A stretch of DNA of 64,000 nucleotides from NCBI GenBank assembly GCA_934643455.1, contig CAKUBV010000006.1, positions 1 through 64,000 of the forward strand, read 5' to 3'. A program made the position numbers and the translations under genes. The DNA is from Candidatus Proelusimicrobium excrementi. Lineage in GTDB: Bacteria; Elusimicrobiota; Elusimicrobia; Elusimicrobiales; Elusimicrobiaceae. Position 1 is the stretch's first letter. Each line of letters begins with the position of its first letter. The notes under the pieces are model-generated. The model did not search any database and was not told where the DNA came from. It was given only the letters and a program-made list of their open reading frames with translations. Shown in pieces: positions 23,981 to 33,200 of the stretch.

Positions 23981-26629
23981 ATGCAAATTAAATTTTTCTT
24001 AAATTATTTTACAGCTCCTCATGAAGAGCTCAAAGCAGTCATAAAAACGAAAGAGCCGATCTCGCTCACGCTAAAATCCGACGGATGCGGAAACTGCTCC
24101 GCTTCCGCCCAAATACCGGCTTTTACGGAAGAACCCGTTTATTATTACGCCGTATACGAAAACGGCCTTGAAAAACGCAGGGAATATCCCTTTCCGCCGC
24201 GCAAAATAAACTCTTCCGCACTGCCGCAGGATTATACCTTAAACCTAAAAGACGCCTGGCGCGATACCCCGCCCTTCTGTCCGCTTTATTCTTCCGCTTT
24301 TTCCAAGGAAAGCGGCGCGGCGGCAAAAACGGCGGTATATGATAAAACCCTGATTTTAAAAGCCTATGCGCCTCAGCTTAAAGAGAACCAAGCCCTTAAG
24401 CTTTGCGGTGCGGATAAAAACTTGGGAGAGTGGCACATATCGCGCGCTCTGCCTATGATGAAAACCGCCCTTAACGAATGGACAATCGCTCTAAACGCGG
24501 CGGAACTGCCCCGCACTTTGGAATTTAAGTTTATAGCCGCTTCGGAAGAAAACATCCTTTGGCAGCAGGGGCGCAATAATGTGCTTAATTTGGACGTAAA
24601 ACATAAAGAAGTTTTGGTAAAAAGCGATTTTTATCCTTCTTTTGAAATTCCCTCGCCGCGTGCGGCAGGCATAGTTTTGCCGGTGTTTTCTTTAAAGAGC
24701 GAAAGCAGCTTCGGCGCGGGCGACTTCGGCGACTTAAAAAAACTTGCCGACTGGGCCGCCGCCTGCGGGCATAAAATCATACAAATACTGCCGATTAACG
24801 ACACCACCATAACCGGCACTTGGACGGATTCTTACCCGTATAACAGCATTTCCATTTACGCTTTTCACCCCATGTATATGGATTTGAAAGCCTTGGGGCC
24901 GCTTTCGGATAAAGGCAAGGAAGAATGGTTCGCACAAGAACAGAAACGTCTAAACGCGCTAAAAGAAGTAAACTACGAGGAAGTCAACCTCTTAAAACGG
25001 GCCTATATAAAAATGGCTTTTGAAGAACGGCACAGGAACGTATTTAAGACGGAAGAGTATCAAAAATTCTTTGAAGCGAACAAAAGCTGGCTGAGGCCTT
25101 ACGCGGCTTTCCGATATTTGAGAAACAAGTTTAATACGCCCGATTTCCGCAAATGGCCGCAATATAAAGTTTACGACAAAGCGGAAATAGCGGAACTTAC
25201 TTCCCCCAAAAGTAAAGCTTACAGGGAAATATCGTTATATTATTATACCCAGTACAACCTGCACCGCCAGCTGCTTGACGCCGCTTCTTATGCAAGAAGC
25301 AAAGGCGTAATAATAAAAGGCGATATACCGATAGGGATTTCCCGCGGCAGCGTGGAAGCCTGGACGGAGCCGCACTATTTTAATTTGGACAGCCAAGCCG
25401 GCGCGCCGCCGGACGATTTTTCCGTCAACGGGCAAAATTGGAGCCTTCCCACTTACAACTGGGAAGCCATGGCAAAAGACGGCTATTCCTGGTGGAAAAA
25501 ACGCTTTAAAAAAATGGCGGAATATTTTGACGCTTACCGCATAGATCACGTTTTGGGATTTTTCAGAATATGGGAAATACCGCTTAATTCCGTACACGGG
25601 CTTTTGGGGCAGTTTTCCCCCGCACTCCCTATGGACGCGCGCGAAACGGCCCGATTCGGCTTTAACTTCAGGCAGGAATATCTAAAGCCGCGCATAGACG
25701 AAGCTTTGCTTAAAGAATTGTTCGGGGATAAATCCCCGTACGTTAAAGAGAAATTTTTAACTTCTTTGGGCGAAGGCTTTTACGCCATGCGCGCGGAATT
25801 TGACACCCAGCGCAAAGTTGAAGCCAGTTTCGACGGGCGGAAAGATAAAGATAGCTTGATTTTAAAAGAAGGGCTTTACAGCCTTATAAGCAATGTGCTG
25901 TTTGTATCCGATAAAAATAACGCAGGACTTTACCACCCAAGGATTTCCGCCCTCTCTTCCGACGCGTTTAAAGCTTTGGACGAAGGACAAAAGCGGGCTT
26001 ACACAAATCTGTACAATCATTACTTTTATCATCGCCATAATGAGTTTTGGAAGAGGCAGGCTATGTCAAAACTGCCCGCGCTGATTTCTTCTACAAGAAT
26101 GCTGGCCTGCGCGGAAGATTTGGGCATGATACCCGCCTGCGTGCCGGAAGTTATGGACGCTTTGCAAATATTAAGTTTGGAAGTGCAGCGTATGCCAAAA
26201 AGTCCGCTTCAGCATTTTGGGGATACGTCTAAATATCCGTATCTGTCGGTATGCACCATATCGACGCATGATATGTCCACTTTGCGCGGCTGGTGGCTGG
26301 AAGACGCAAAACAAACCCAAGCTTTTTACAATGATACGTTGGGCAAAAAAGGCTCCGCCCCTAAAGAGGCTTCCGCCGAGATTTGCGAGGAAATAATAAA
26401 ACGCCATTTGGCTTCGCCCTCTATGCTTTGCATATTGTCATATCAAGACTGGCTGAGTATGGATAAAGATTTACGTTCCGCGGATATTGAAGGCGAAAGG
26501 ATAAATATCCCCGCCAATCCTAAGCACTATTGGCGATACCGCATGAATCACAGCATTGAAGAGCTTTCGGCTTCCCGCGAATTAAACGGGAAGATAAAAG
26601 CCCTCATCGCCGAAAGCGGAAGGCTGTAA
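23981..26629 (+). CDS. malQ: 4-alpha-glucanotransferase, DPE2-type with N-terminal starch-binding domains
   Basis: 882 residues. The first ~100 and about 110-215 form two carbohydrate-binding (CBM20-like) modules, the second with LKLCGADKNLGEW. The GH77 barrel follows: LPINDTTITGTW, IKGDIPIGISRGS, YRIDHVLGFFRIW (Asp nucleophile) and CAEDLGMIP (acid). Enzymes of this layout transfer glucosyl units from maltose to glycogen-like acceptors in the cytoplasm. It is much longer than the ~500-residue bacterial MalQ and resembles plant DPE2 and Bacteroidetes enzymes. It suggests glycogen or maltose metabolism in this host. Confidence 0.93.
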   Translation: MQIKFFLNYFTAPHEELKAVIKTKEPISLTLKSDGCGNCSASAQIPAFTEEPVYYYAVYENGLEKRREYPFPPRKINSSALPQDYTLNLKDAWRDTPPFCPLYSSAFSKESGAAAKTAVYDKTLILKAYAPQLKENQALKLCGADKNLGEWHISRALPMMKTALNEWTIALNAAELPRTLEFKFIAASEENILWQQGRNNVLNLDVKHKEVLVKSDFYPSFEIPSPRAAGIVLPVFSLKSESSFGAGDFGDLKKLADWAAACGHKIIQILPINDTTITGTWTDSYPYNSISIYAFHPMYMDLKALGPLSDKGKEEWFAQEQKRLNALKEVNYEEVNLLKRAYIKMAFEERHRNVFKTEEYQKFFEANKSWLRPYAAFRYLRNKFNTPDFRKWPQYKVYDKAEIAELTSPKSKAYREISLYYYTQYNLHRQLLDAASYARSKGVIIKGDIPIGISRGSVEAWTEPHYFNLDSQAGAPPDDFSVNGQNWSLPTYNWEAMAKDGYSWWKKRFKKMAEYFDAYRIDHVLGFFRIWEIPLNSVHGLLGQFSPALPMDARETARFGFNFRQEYLKPRIDEALLKELFGDKSPYVKEKFLTSLGEGFYAMRAEFDTQRKVEASFDGRKDKDSLILKEGLYSLISNVLFVSDKNNAGLYHPRISALSSDAFKALDEGQKRAYTNLYNHYFYHRHNEFWKRQAMSKLPALISSTRMLACAEDLGMIPACVPEVMDALQILSLEVQRMPKSPLQHFGDTSKYPYLSVCTISTHDMSTLRGWWLEDAKQTQAFYNDTLGKKGSAPKEASAEICEEIIKRHLASPSMLCILSYQDWLSMDKDLRSADIEGERINIPANPKHYWRYRMNHSIEELSASRELNGKIKALIAESGRL

Positions 26630-26644
26630 TCATTTAATTAGGGC

Positions 26645-26675
26645 AAAAAAAGAGGCGGAGGGCTTACTCTCCGCC
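26645..26675 (-). terminator. terminator of the secreted-protein gene at 26702
   Basis: Stem AGGCGGAG/CTCCGCCT, followed on the minus strand by CTTTTTTT. Confidence 0.85.
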
Positions 26676-26701
26676 TACTGAGGAACTTATAGGATAAAAT
26701 C

Positions 26702-27322
26702 TTACTTCTTTATAATATATCTGTTTATATAATCAGTGGTGCTCTTGGCTGATTTGTAATTGCCGTTCTTAATCCCTTTCACAGCTTGGATTATATAAAC
26801 ATAAAACTTGTTTTTAAGATCCCTGTTTAATTTGCGGAACTCTCTTTCAAAGTTCTGAAAATCTTTTTTGATTTCGCGTAAAACGCTTCTTTTTGCTTTG
26901 ACTTCTTCCTCGGCTTTGCGGGAGCTGTAAAACCATTTGCGCGTCCTGATGCCGGCCAATTTGCCGCCGCATAAATTCCTGGGCAGAGGGGTTACTTTGG
27001 TATCGGGTTTTACGGAAGCTATTGCTTTATCAAAATCCACCGAACGCAGCTCCCTCACTATTTTATCGTTAAGTTCATCATGGCTTGCGGAAGACGCACT
27101 TGCATGTTCCAGCGAATTGGCATAAGAAGATTCAAAATAAAGATTTTCCAACGCTTTCATAAAGTTAGCTGAGGCTAACTCGCTTCCCAAAAAATTTTCA
27201 CCGGCCGCGCCGCCGTTCTTCAATGCGGAAGACGCGCCCTGATATAAGCCCGCCATATCTTTGGAATATACCGTCATGGATAAAACCAACAACAATACCG
27301 GCAATACTGCTTTAACTTTCAT
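26702..27322 (-). CDS. secreted protein of unknown function
   Basis: 206 residues. Signal peptide MKVKAVLPVLLLVLSMTVYS, an A/S/G-rich stretch to about residue 80, and a basic helical C-terminal half (about 120-206) likely to form coiled coil. I recognise no family. It is monocistronic, with a promoter at 27370-27408 and its own terminator. The overall plan (signal peptide, small-residue linker, helical C-terminus) resembles the protein at 5405-6220, though I see no clear alignment. Confidence 0.72.
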   Translation of the reverse strand: MKVKAVLPVLLLVLSMTVYSKDMAGLYQGASSALKNGGAAGENFLGSELASANFMKALENLYFESSYANSLEHASASSASHDELNDKIVRELRSVDFDKAIASVKPDTKVTPLPRNLCGGKLAGIRTRKWFYSSRKAEEEVKAKRSVLREIKKDFQNFEREFRKLNRDLKNKFYVYIIQAVKGIKNGNYKSAKSTTDYINRYIIKK

Positions 27323-27355
27323 TACAACCTCCGAATTTTTACTGCATTAATTACA

Positions 27356-27408
27356 AAGTTAGCTTTACCTAACATAATTTATTATAGCATAAAAAAATAA
27401 AAGTCAAC
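27356..27408 (-). promoter_or_regulatory. promoter of the gene at 26702, with palindrome
   Basis: Minus strand: TTGACT, a 15-base T-rich spacer, TATAAT, then near the start of transcription the palindrome GTTAG-gtaaag-CTAAC. The -35 and T-rich spacer resemble the box of the cysteine-rich genes; the -10 is better. Confidence 0.6.
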
Positions 27409-27447
27409 AAGTTTTTTAACCGGCCCGGGCAAATTTTAAATTAAAAA

Positions 27448-27504
27448 CCCCGGTTCGCTTTTTGCAAACCGGGGCGGTTAGTTGAGAGCCGGGTTTTATC
27501 CCGG
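27448..27504 (-). terminator. two-hairpin 3' module, copy 3
   Basis: After the stop codon at 27518 (minus strand): a CCGGG/CCCGG hairpin, the linker CTCAACTAACCG, then the CCCCGGTT/AACCGGGG terminator stem with TTTTTAA. Confidence 0.8.
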
Positions 27505-27517
27505 ATAAATCTCTATA

Positions 27518-28303
27518 CTATCTGCAATAGAATTGATTGCAAAGCTCTCCGTTATTAGTCCAAGAGTGATGAGTAGTACAATATGACCCGGCCCAGCTAT
27601 CAGGGCAGACGGCTCCGGCCTTAGGCGTTCCCGCCGGGCAAAAGCCAGTACAATTATAACTTGTACCCGCGGAAACCCATTTATGCCCTACCGTTCCTTG
27701 GTCCGTCAGGCACAGCGGGTCCGTGCTGGTGGCGTTCTTTTTTTGACAGCAAGTGCTACCGTCCGGCATGGGAACACTCAGAAAGGCGGAATCGCTACAA
27801 TCGCAGTTCCCCCACGAGCCGGTTTCCCATTTCCCGGTAGACTTATTGCATGTTACGGATCTTCTCTGATATCCACCGTAACAGGTCTGACTTGTTTTGG
27901 GTTTGCTTGATATCGGACATGTCGTTGTAATTCGGCATAAAGCGTCCCAGTCGCTCCATGTGCCGTCTGAACAGCAGGTCCTTTCAGATGTTCCGCAGGA
28001 ACCGCTGGGTTTGTACTCCTTTTGCCCGGATGTGCACTCTTTCACTATCGGGTATATCGGGTCTATTACAATAGGGCCGCCCGGATTTATCGGAGTCATA
28101 CACTCGCTGAGGTCGTAAGAAAGCTCCTTGCCGTTGCTGTCATACCCAGGATGCCGGCAGCATGACATTTTCTTCCCTTCACAACACGGTGCCTGACTGC
28201 TTGTACATTTTACCGCGTAAGCTGCACAGCATAATCCCATAAAACTCACAAAAACTAAACTTCTTATAAAAAATAAGCCTAGATTTCTCTTTATACTAAC
28301 CAT
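27518..28303 (-). CDS. secreted cysteine-rich protein, paralogue C
   Basis: 261 residues from ATG 28303, chosen for the GGAGG eight bases upstream; two earlier in-frame starts lack a site. Signal peptide (MVSIKRNLGLFFIRSLVFVSF...AAYA). About 25 cysteines follow, including CC pairs. The family block is EYKPSGSCGTSERTCCSDGTWSDW, seen as G-x-x-EYKPSGSC then CCSDGTW. A thrombospondin-like spacing W-x(4-8)-C-x-C occurs around GSWGNCDC, but this is not enough to name a domain. Promoter box at 28409-28436; two-hairpin terminator behind. It is expected at the cell surface or in the periplasm; the role is unknown. Confidence 0.8.
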   Translation of the reverse strand: MVSIKRNLGLFFIRSLVFVSFMGLCCAAYAVKCTSSQAPCCEGKKMSCCRHPGYDSNGKELSYDLSECMTPINPGGPIVIDPIYPIVKECTSGQKEYKPSGSCGTSERTCCSDGTWSDWDALCRITTTCPISSKPKTSQTCYGGYQRRSVTCNKSTGKWETGSWGNCDCSDSAFLSVPMPDGSTCCQKKNATSTDPLCLTDQGTVGHKWVSAGTSYNCTGFCPAGTPKAGAVCPDSWAGSYCTTHHSWTNNGELCNQFYCR

Positions 28304-28408
28304 ATTTTTTACCTCCATTTTTGATTGCTTCAAGCCAAAAAACCTCAACTAACGCAAATAAAGAAGAACGACGAACAGCACAGATTTTTCAGCCTGAAAT
28401 ATAGAGGA

Positions 28409-28436
28409 AATTTATCAAAAAAAAAAAACAAGTCAA
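28409..28436 (-). promoter_or_regulatory. T-tract promoter box, copy 3
   Basis: Minus-strand TTGACT (28431-28436), a 16-base T-rich spacer, TAAATT (28409-28414). Flanking leader bases match those at the left edge of the window. Confidence 0.62.
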
Positions 28437-28513
28437 CTGTTTTCGCTTTTTAACAAAACGCTCCGACGTACGACACGGCGCAAACAAAATATTAAAAAGA
28501 GAATTAATACATA

Positions 28514-28582
28514 TATGTAGGTCGGGCTTTGCCCGACAAATGTAAACTTCTTTTTAACGTCAGGTAAAACCTGACCTACATT
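28514..28582. repeat. GTAGGTCAGG double-hairpin repeat, copy 3
   Basis: Outer arms ATGTAGGTC.GG/CCTGACCTACAT. The first inner hairpin is GTCGGGC-ttt-GCCCGAC: A-T pairs of other copies have become G-C on both sides, so pairing is kept. It is followed by the TTATGGAA-type repeat (28588-28650). Confidence 0.85.
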
Positions 28583-28756
28583 AATTGATAAAAAAGTTAT
28601 GGAATCATTTTATGACCGGATAAGTTTATATATTGGAGTATAAAGAAGAATCTATTTCTAAAAGGATATTATACTGTGATATGTTTTTAAGAGTTGGGAG
28701 AAATACTGACCGTAAATATAGAACTTAGCACAAGCAAACAGCGTGAGAAGCTTTAA

Positions 28757-28896
28757 GTAGCGTGATTTTTTAGTTTTGAGATGTATTTTGATTTTATTTA
28801 CCGTAAGCTATACTAAGCATGATGCGCCCATAGGGCGCGCAGTATGCGAAACGGTAAAAAAATCAAAAGACGCTCAAAAATAGAAAATTGCTAGCC
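28757..28896 (+). repeat. LIR copy 10
   Basis: The central hairpin is GCGCCC-ata-GGGCGC. The arms TTTTGATTTT and AAAAATCAAAA pair, as do outer TTTTTTAGTTTTGAG and CTCAAAAATAGAAAA. Confidence 0.85.
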
Positions 28897-28944
28897 GTGA
28901 GAATTTAACTTAACACGAGTAAAAATGCGTGAGAATATAACCTG

Positions 28945-29078
28945 CGTGGACTTCTGGATTTGAGCCTGATTTGTGTTTTCTTATGAGTGAGGTATACTTG
29001 CCGCTATGCGAACAAAGTGAGCAAGGTATCCGAACGAGGAAAAAACACAAATCCGGCCAAATACGGAAGTCTGCTAGC
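28945..29078 (+). repeat. LIR copy 11
   Basis: The arms GATTTGTGTTTT and AAAACACAAATC are perfect. The centre is GCGAAC-aaa-GTGAGC. It lies just before the lpxK terminator, in tandem with copy 10. Confidence 0.85.
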
Positions 29079-29196
29079 CGTGAGTACGCAATATCTCGCG
29101 AGCAAAGAGCCTCAATTTACACAAAAATAGAAAATTGTTAGCCGTGAGCAAGAAAGATAGACCGAGTTAAAAGAAAAAGAAAAACAAACACAAAAA

Positions 29197-29222
29197 ACAC
29201 GGGGCCTAAACAGGCCCCGTAA
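29197..29222 (-). terminator. terminator of lpxK
   Basis: Stem CGGGGCCT/AGGCCCCG, followed on the minus strand by TGTTTTTTG. Confidence 0.85.
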
Positions 29223-29234
29223 ATTCTCGCCTAA

Positions 29235-30326
29235 CTACTTCCACTTCTTCAGGCCGGGATACAAAACTTCCTCCAGCTTCCGCTCCTCTCCGTTTAAAAT
29301 TTCCATATTAATGGCCAAAATATAAAGTTTATCCTTAATTATATCCTGCCAGCCTTCCGGGAATTTTACATAATCCTTAAACGTGGTAATCAAAGGCAGA
29401 GGCCCGCGGGAAGAGGCAAAAGTTTCCATTTGTTCAATAGTATATGTGCTGTGATCGGGGAAACGCCAAGTCTGTTTGAGTTCCAAGCCCAAATTTCTTA
29501 AAGTCTGCTCAAAGCTGGAATGATCGCCGATTGCGGAAAAAGCCACGGCCGGGCCTTTTAAATCTTTAAGAGGCACTTTCGTTTTGGCGGTAACGTCAAA
29601 ATAATAATCGGGCTTGTGTATTGCTTCTATTATTTCTATTTCGTCATTAATCAGGCGGATACTGTCTTTAATATCCTCTCTTTCCCGCTGGGAAACCAAA
29701 TCGCTGTGGGTTATTACCACTAAAGAAGCTCTCTTTAAAGCGGTTGCCGGCTCCCTCAAAGTGCCGAGCGGAAGCAAAGCCTCCCCGCCGAAGGGGTTTA
29801 CCGCATCTATAAGCACGATATTAGCGTCCCTTTTAAGGCGGTGATGCTGCATACCGTCATCAAGAAGTATAACTTGGCTCCTGAATTGTTTTACGGCTTC
29901 GGAAGCGGCGGCGTACCTGTCGGAGCTGACCACTACCGGCACTTTATCTTCCGCCAAAAGCTGGCTCATCATATAAGGTTCATCCCCGCTTTCTTTCCAG
30001 TTAAGCAAATCTTTGTCAAAAAGAACCACCACTTCATTCTTTTTTTGACTTCTTTTGTACCCGCGGGAAACAACAGCCGTCCTTATGCCGGCGCGGCTTA
30101 ATTTTGAAGCGCATAAAAGCACCGCCGTAGTTTTGCCGGTACCGCCGGCGGTGATATTGCCTATGCACACTACGCGGCTGTTTACGGCCTTTTGTTTGCG
30201 CCAGCCCTTTTTGTAAGCAAAAAGCGTCGCTTTGACGCCAAGCCCGTAAACGAAAGCGGCAAAAGAGAGCAGCAAACGCCCGGCGGAATTATTTAAAAGG
30301 TTTTCTCTTAATTTAATAAAATCCAT
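29235..30326 (-). CDS. lpxK: tetraacyldisaccharide 4'-kinase LpxK
   Basis: 363 residues. It phosphorylates the 4' position of the lipid A precursor at the inner membrane. One N-terminal membrane segment (about 15-35), the P-loop GNITAGGTGKTT (about 56-67), then the LpxK signatures SRGYKR and LDDGMQHHRLKRD (about 177-189). Length is typical (~330-360). It is divergent from the lpxL operon, so lipid A kinase and acyltransferase genes are back to back. Confidence 0.93.
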   Translation of the reverse strand: MDFIKLRENLLNNSAGRLLLSFAAFVYGLGVKATLFAYKKGWRKQKAVNSRVVCIGNITAGGTGKTTAVLLCASKLSRAGIRTAVVSRGYKRSQKKNEVVVLFDKDLLNWKESGDEPYMMSQLLAEDKVPVVVSSDRYAAASEAVKQFRSQVILLDDGMQHHRLKRDANIVLIDAVNPFGGEALLPLGTLREPATALKRASLVVITHSDLVSQREREDIKDSIRLINDEIEIIEAIHKPDYYFDVTAKTKVPLKDLKGPAVAFSAIGDHSSFEQTLRNLGLELKQTWRFPDHSTYTIEQMETFASSRGPLPLITTFKDYVKFPEGWQDIIKDKLYILAINMEILNGEERKLEEVLYPGLKKWK

Positions 30327-30477
30327 AAAAATTCTCCTGTCGTTATATTATATTATTTTACAGACCGGCAAGGAACAATTATCCTTTTTAAAACATCTCT
30401 CAGTCGTAAAAACGGCGGCGGCAAAAGGCCGGCAAATAAAAGCCCCAATAATAGCCCTTTTTGATATAATCTATTAT

Positions 30478-31425
30478 ATGCAAAATTTCAACTTCTACTG
30501 CCAGTATTTGGGGCTAAAGGCATTGATTCTGCTTATCCGTTTAATGCCGTGGGGAATTGCCCTCAAACTCGGAGAGGTTCTCGGCCGGCTCATCACTTTG
30601 GTAATGCCCAAACGCTTTAAGAGAACCAAAGAAGACATCAAAAAAGCTTTCCCTTCAAAATCTCAAAAAGAAGTAGACCAAATAGCTTTAGAATCATGGC
30701 GGAATATCGGCAGGCTCTCTGCGGAATTTGTCAAAGCCGCTTATATGGATAAGGAAGAAATACTTTCCAAGGTGGAGATTATCGGCTTGGAAGAAGTTGC
30801 AGAGCGCAACGCGGCCGGCAAAGGCTGCATATTGCATTTAGGCCATTTTACCAACTGGGAAATAGCCGGTTTGGTGGTAAGCATTTTATTTAAGAACGTA
30901 TGTTTTATAGCAAAACCTCAAACCAATCCTTATGTTGATAAAGAGGTTAACCGGCTGCGCTCCATACTGGGCGCGCGCTACATAAGCGCGTATAATCCTT
31001 TCTTTTCCTGCTTTAAAGCTTTGAAAAAGGGCGGGCTTATTTCAATTTTGAGCGATCAAAGCGTACACGCCTCAAAGCTCTATATGCCGTTTTTGGGACG
31101 CGCGGCGGAAGTAGCCCCGCTGACGGCGGTATTATCCATTAAAGCGCAGGTTCCCGTATACGCCATAAGGATATACAGGCGCGGCGGGAAAATAGTCTTT
31201 GAAAAGACCGAAACCATACTCCCCCCGCAAACGGAATATTCTCATAAAGTGGTTTTTGATTACACAGCACTCTTAAAATCCAAATTGGAAGAGTTTATCA
31301 GGCTTGCGCCGGAAACCTGGCTTTGGGGGCATAACCGCTGGAAACGCGAAAAAGACTGTATAGAAGCCATGAAACTCCAGGAAAAAGAATCGGAAGCCCA
31401 AACCAAAACCGGCAGGGAAGAGTAA
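30478..31425 (+). CDS. lpxL: lipid A late acyltransferase (LpxL/HtrB family)
   Basis: 315 residues. N-terminal membrane helix, then the acyltransferase motif HLGHFTNWE (H-x4-E, about residues 121-129) and the downstream block SDQSVHASKLYMPFLG. It transfers a secondary acyl chain to the KDO-lipid A precursor. A TATAAT just upstream gives a promoter. It is the first gene of a six-gene operon with core-sugar and KDO genes; the next start follows its stop by one base. Confidence 0.9.
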   Translation: MQNFNFYCQYLGLKALILLIRLMPWGIALKLGEVLGRLITLVMPKRFKRTKEDIKKAFPSKSQKEVDQIALESWRNIGRLSAEFVKAAYMDKEEILSKVEIIGLEEVAERNAAGKGCILHLGHFTNWEIAGLVVSILFKNVCFIAKPQTNPYVDKEVNRLRSILGARYISAYNPFFSCFKALKKGGLISILSDQSVHASKLYMPFLGRAAEVAPLTAVLSIKAQVPVYAIRIYRRGGKIVFEKTETILPPQTEYSHKVVFDYTALLKSKLEEFIRLAPETWLWGHNRWKREKDCIEAMKLQEKESEAQTKTGREE

Positions 31426-31426
31426 A

Positions 31427-31978
31427 ATGAAATTCAAAGCGATTTTAATGGACAGGGACGGAACCGTCATTAAAGAAAAACCGGGCACTTACCTTTGCGA
31501 CCCTAAAGGAGTGAAGCTCTACAAAAACACTTTAAAAGCTTTCAGATTGTTCAAAGAAATGGGCTATAAGCTGTTTATAGTTTCCAATCAATCGGGCATA
31601 GGCCGGGGATACTTCGGCGAAGAGGCGGTAAAAGCCGTCAACGGAAGAATGTTAAAACTCCTTGAAAAAGCCGCCGATATCGACGGCGTTTATTATTGCC
31701 CTCACGCCCCCGGCGAAAATTGTTCTTGCCGCAAACCCGCGCCGGGAATGGGCCTTAAAATAATTAAAGAGCATAACATAGATCCGAAGCTTTCTTTTAT
31801 GATAGGCGATAAAAAATCCGACGTTGACTTTGCCGAAAATATCGGCATGGAAGGCATATTGGTGCTTACGGCCAACGGCAAAAAACAGCGTGCGAAATAC
31901 GCCGACAAACTGAAAAACGTAAAAATCTGCCTGGATATTTACGGAGCGGCCAAATATATTAAGGAGATTTCAAAATGA
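31427..31978 (+). CDS. gmhB: D-glycero-D-manno-heptose-1,7-bisphosphate 7-phosphatase
   Basis: 183-residue HAD phosphatase. MDRDGTVIKE supplies the nucleophile and acid/base aspartates, IGDKKSDVDFA the metal-binding acids. The zinc loop CPHAPGENCSCRKP (about 87-100) is characteristic of GmhB. It removes the 7-phosphate in ADP-heptose synthesis. It overlaps the next gene by 4 bases and works with RfaE1 encoded two genes downstream. Confidence 0.93.
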   Translation: MKFKAILMDRDGTVIKEKPGTYLCDPKGVKLYKNTLKAFRLFKEMGYKLFIVSNQSGIGRGYFGEEAVKAVNGRMLKLLEKAADIDGVYYCPHAPGENCSCRKPAPGMGLKIIKEHNIDPKLSFMIGDKKSDVDFAENIGMEGILVLTANGKKQRAKYADKLKNVKICLDIYGAAKYIKEISK

Positions 31979-33183
31979 GATTTTTATTTATATTGCTTAT
32001 AACGGCGGTTTTGACCGCGCCGGGCTGCGGCTTAAAAAATAAAAAGGACGACGGTCTCCAAACAAAAAACGCTGAACAAACACAGCCGCAGGAAAGTTCT
32101 TCCGCGGAAAAATCCGCCGCGCACGCCCAAGAAAACGACTCCGCCGAACCCGCAACATTTGCCCAATCCGTTATAAAGTTTTTCTCGCCGTCCCCCTCCC
32201 CTTCCGTGAAAAAGGCCGAAGAGGAAAAAGCCAAACACACGTCTTTAACCAAATCCGGAAATTCCGAAAAACAAGCGGAACTCTCAGACGAAACCCAGCC
32301 TAAAGAAGCGCAGCCGGCGCAGGAAGAAGAGCCGCAATTCCCCGAATATAACGCCGCGGACGACCCAAAAGCCATAATCTTAAAAACCGAAGACGGAAGA
32401 TTGACTTCCCCTTTCTATTTCTCCGAAGATGCAAAGCCGGAACAAATGAAAAATCTTAAAAAACCCGTTTGGCTCGGCGAAACGCTTAAATATAATGTAG
32501 GGTGGTCCTTCATAGTGGCAGGGACGGCAACCCTCACCACTGACAGAATAGTGGATAATAACGGCGTTTTGGCTTATGAATTAAGGGCGGACGCCAAATC
32601 CCACAGCATAATTGACGCCGTATTTAAAGTAAGAGATATAAACATTTCCTGGCTGGACGTAAATTCTCTTAAATCGCTGGGCTACTGGCAAAGCGTAAGG
32701 GAAGGCAAATACGCACGCGACGAATGGCTTATCCTGGATTATAATTCCCACACTTATAACAATCACAAACAGGACAAACAAGGTAATGTTAAGACTCAGC
32801 AGTTCACTTTTACCGGCGACTTAGTTTTGGATATGCTTTCCTCGCTTTATTACGTCCGCCTGCAGCCTCTGCCGGAAAAGGGCGTCGTATATTTTGATAT
32901 TATCAACCGCAAACAGCAGTATCCTTTAAAAGTTACGGTACTGGGCAAGAAAAAGGTTAAAGTAAAAGCGGGCGAATTTAATTGTATAGTTGTGGAACCG
33001 CAATTCAGCGGCGAAGGTATTTTTATATCAAAAGGCAAAAGCCTGAAAGTATGGCTTACCGATGACGAACGCCGGCTGCCGGTCAAAATGGCGGCGGAAG
33101 TTTTCATCGGCAGCGTTACGGCCGAACTTGCCGAATATTCCGTCCAAACCGGGGAAAGTTCCGAAGAGCAAAAAGCCGGTTAA
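31975..33183 (+). CDS. DUF3108-family lipoprotein
   Basis: 402 residues. Lipobox TAPGC near residue 20, then a ~110-residue low-complexity spacer rich in E, A, Q, K and P. A DUF3108 domain from about residue 150 begins WLGETLKYNVGWSFIVAGTA, the usual opening of that family. DUF3108 proteins are envelope beta-sheet proteins of uncertain job, often next to LPS or cell-wall genes. Its place in the middle of the heptose/KDO operon suggests an outer-envelope task. Confidence 0.82.
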   Translation: MRFLFILLITAVLTAPGCGLKNKKDDGLQTKNAEQTQPQESSSAEKSAAHAQENDSAEPATFAQSVIKFFSPSPSPSVKKAEEEKAKHTSLTKSGNSEKQAELSDETQPKEAQPAQEEEPQFPEYNAADDPKAIILKTEDGRLTSPFYFSEDAKPEQMKNLKKPVWLGETLKYNVGWSFIVAGTATLTTDRIVDNNGVLAYELRADAKSHSIIDAVFKVRDINISWLDVNSLKSLGYWQSVREGKYARDEWLILDYNSHTYNNHKQDKQGNVKTQQFTFTGDLVLDMLSSLYYVRLQPLPEKGVVYFDIINRKQQYPLKVTVLGKKKVKVKAGEFNCIVVEPQFSGEGIFISKGKSLKVWLTDDERRLPVKMAAEVFIGSVTAELAEYSVQTGESSEEQKAG

Positions 33184-33200
33184 TTTTTAAGGAGATTTTT

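Noticed and set aside
27518..28303. Thrombospondin type 1 repeats in paralogue C
   Set aside because: Only isolated W and C spacing is suggestive; no complete repeat is present.
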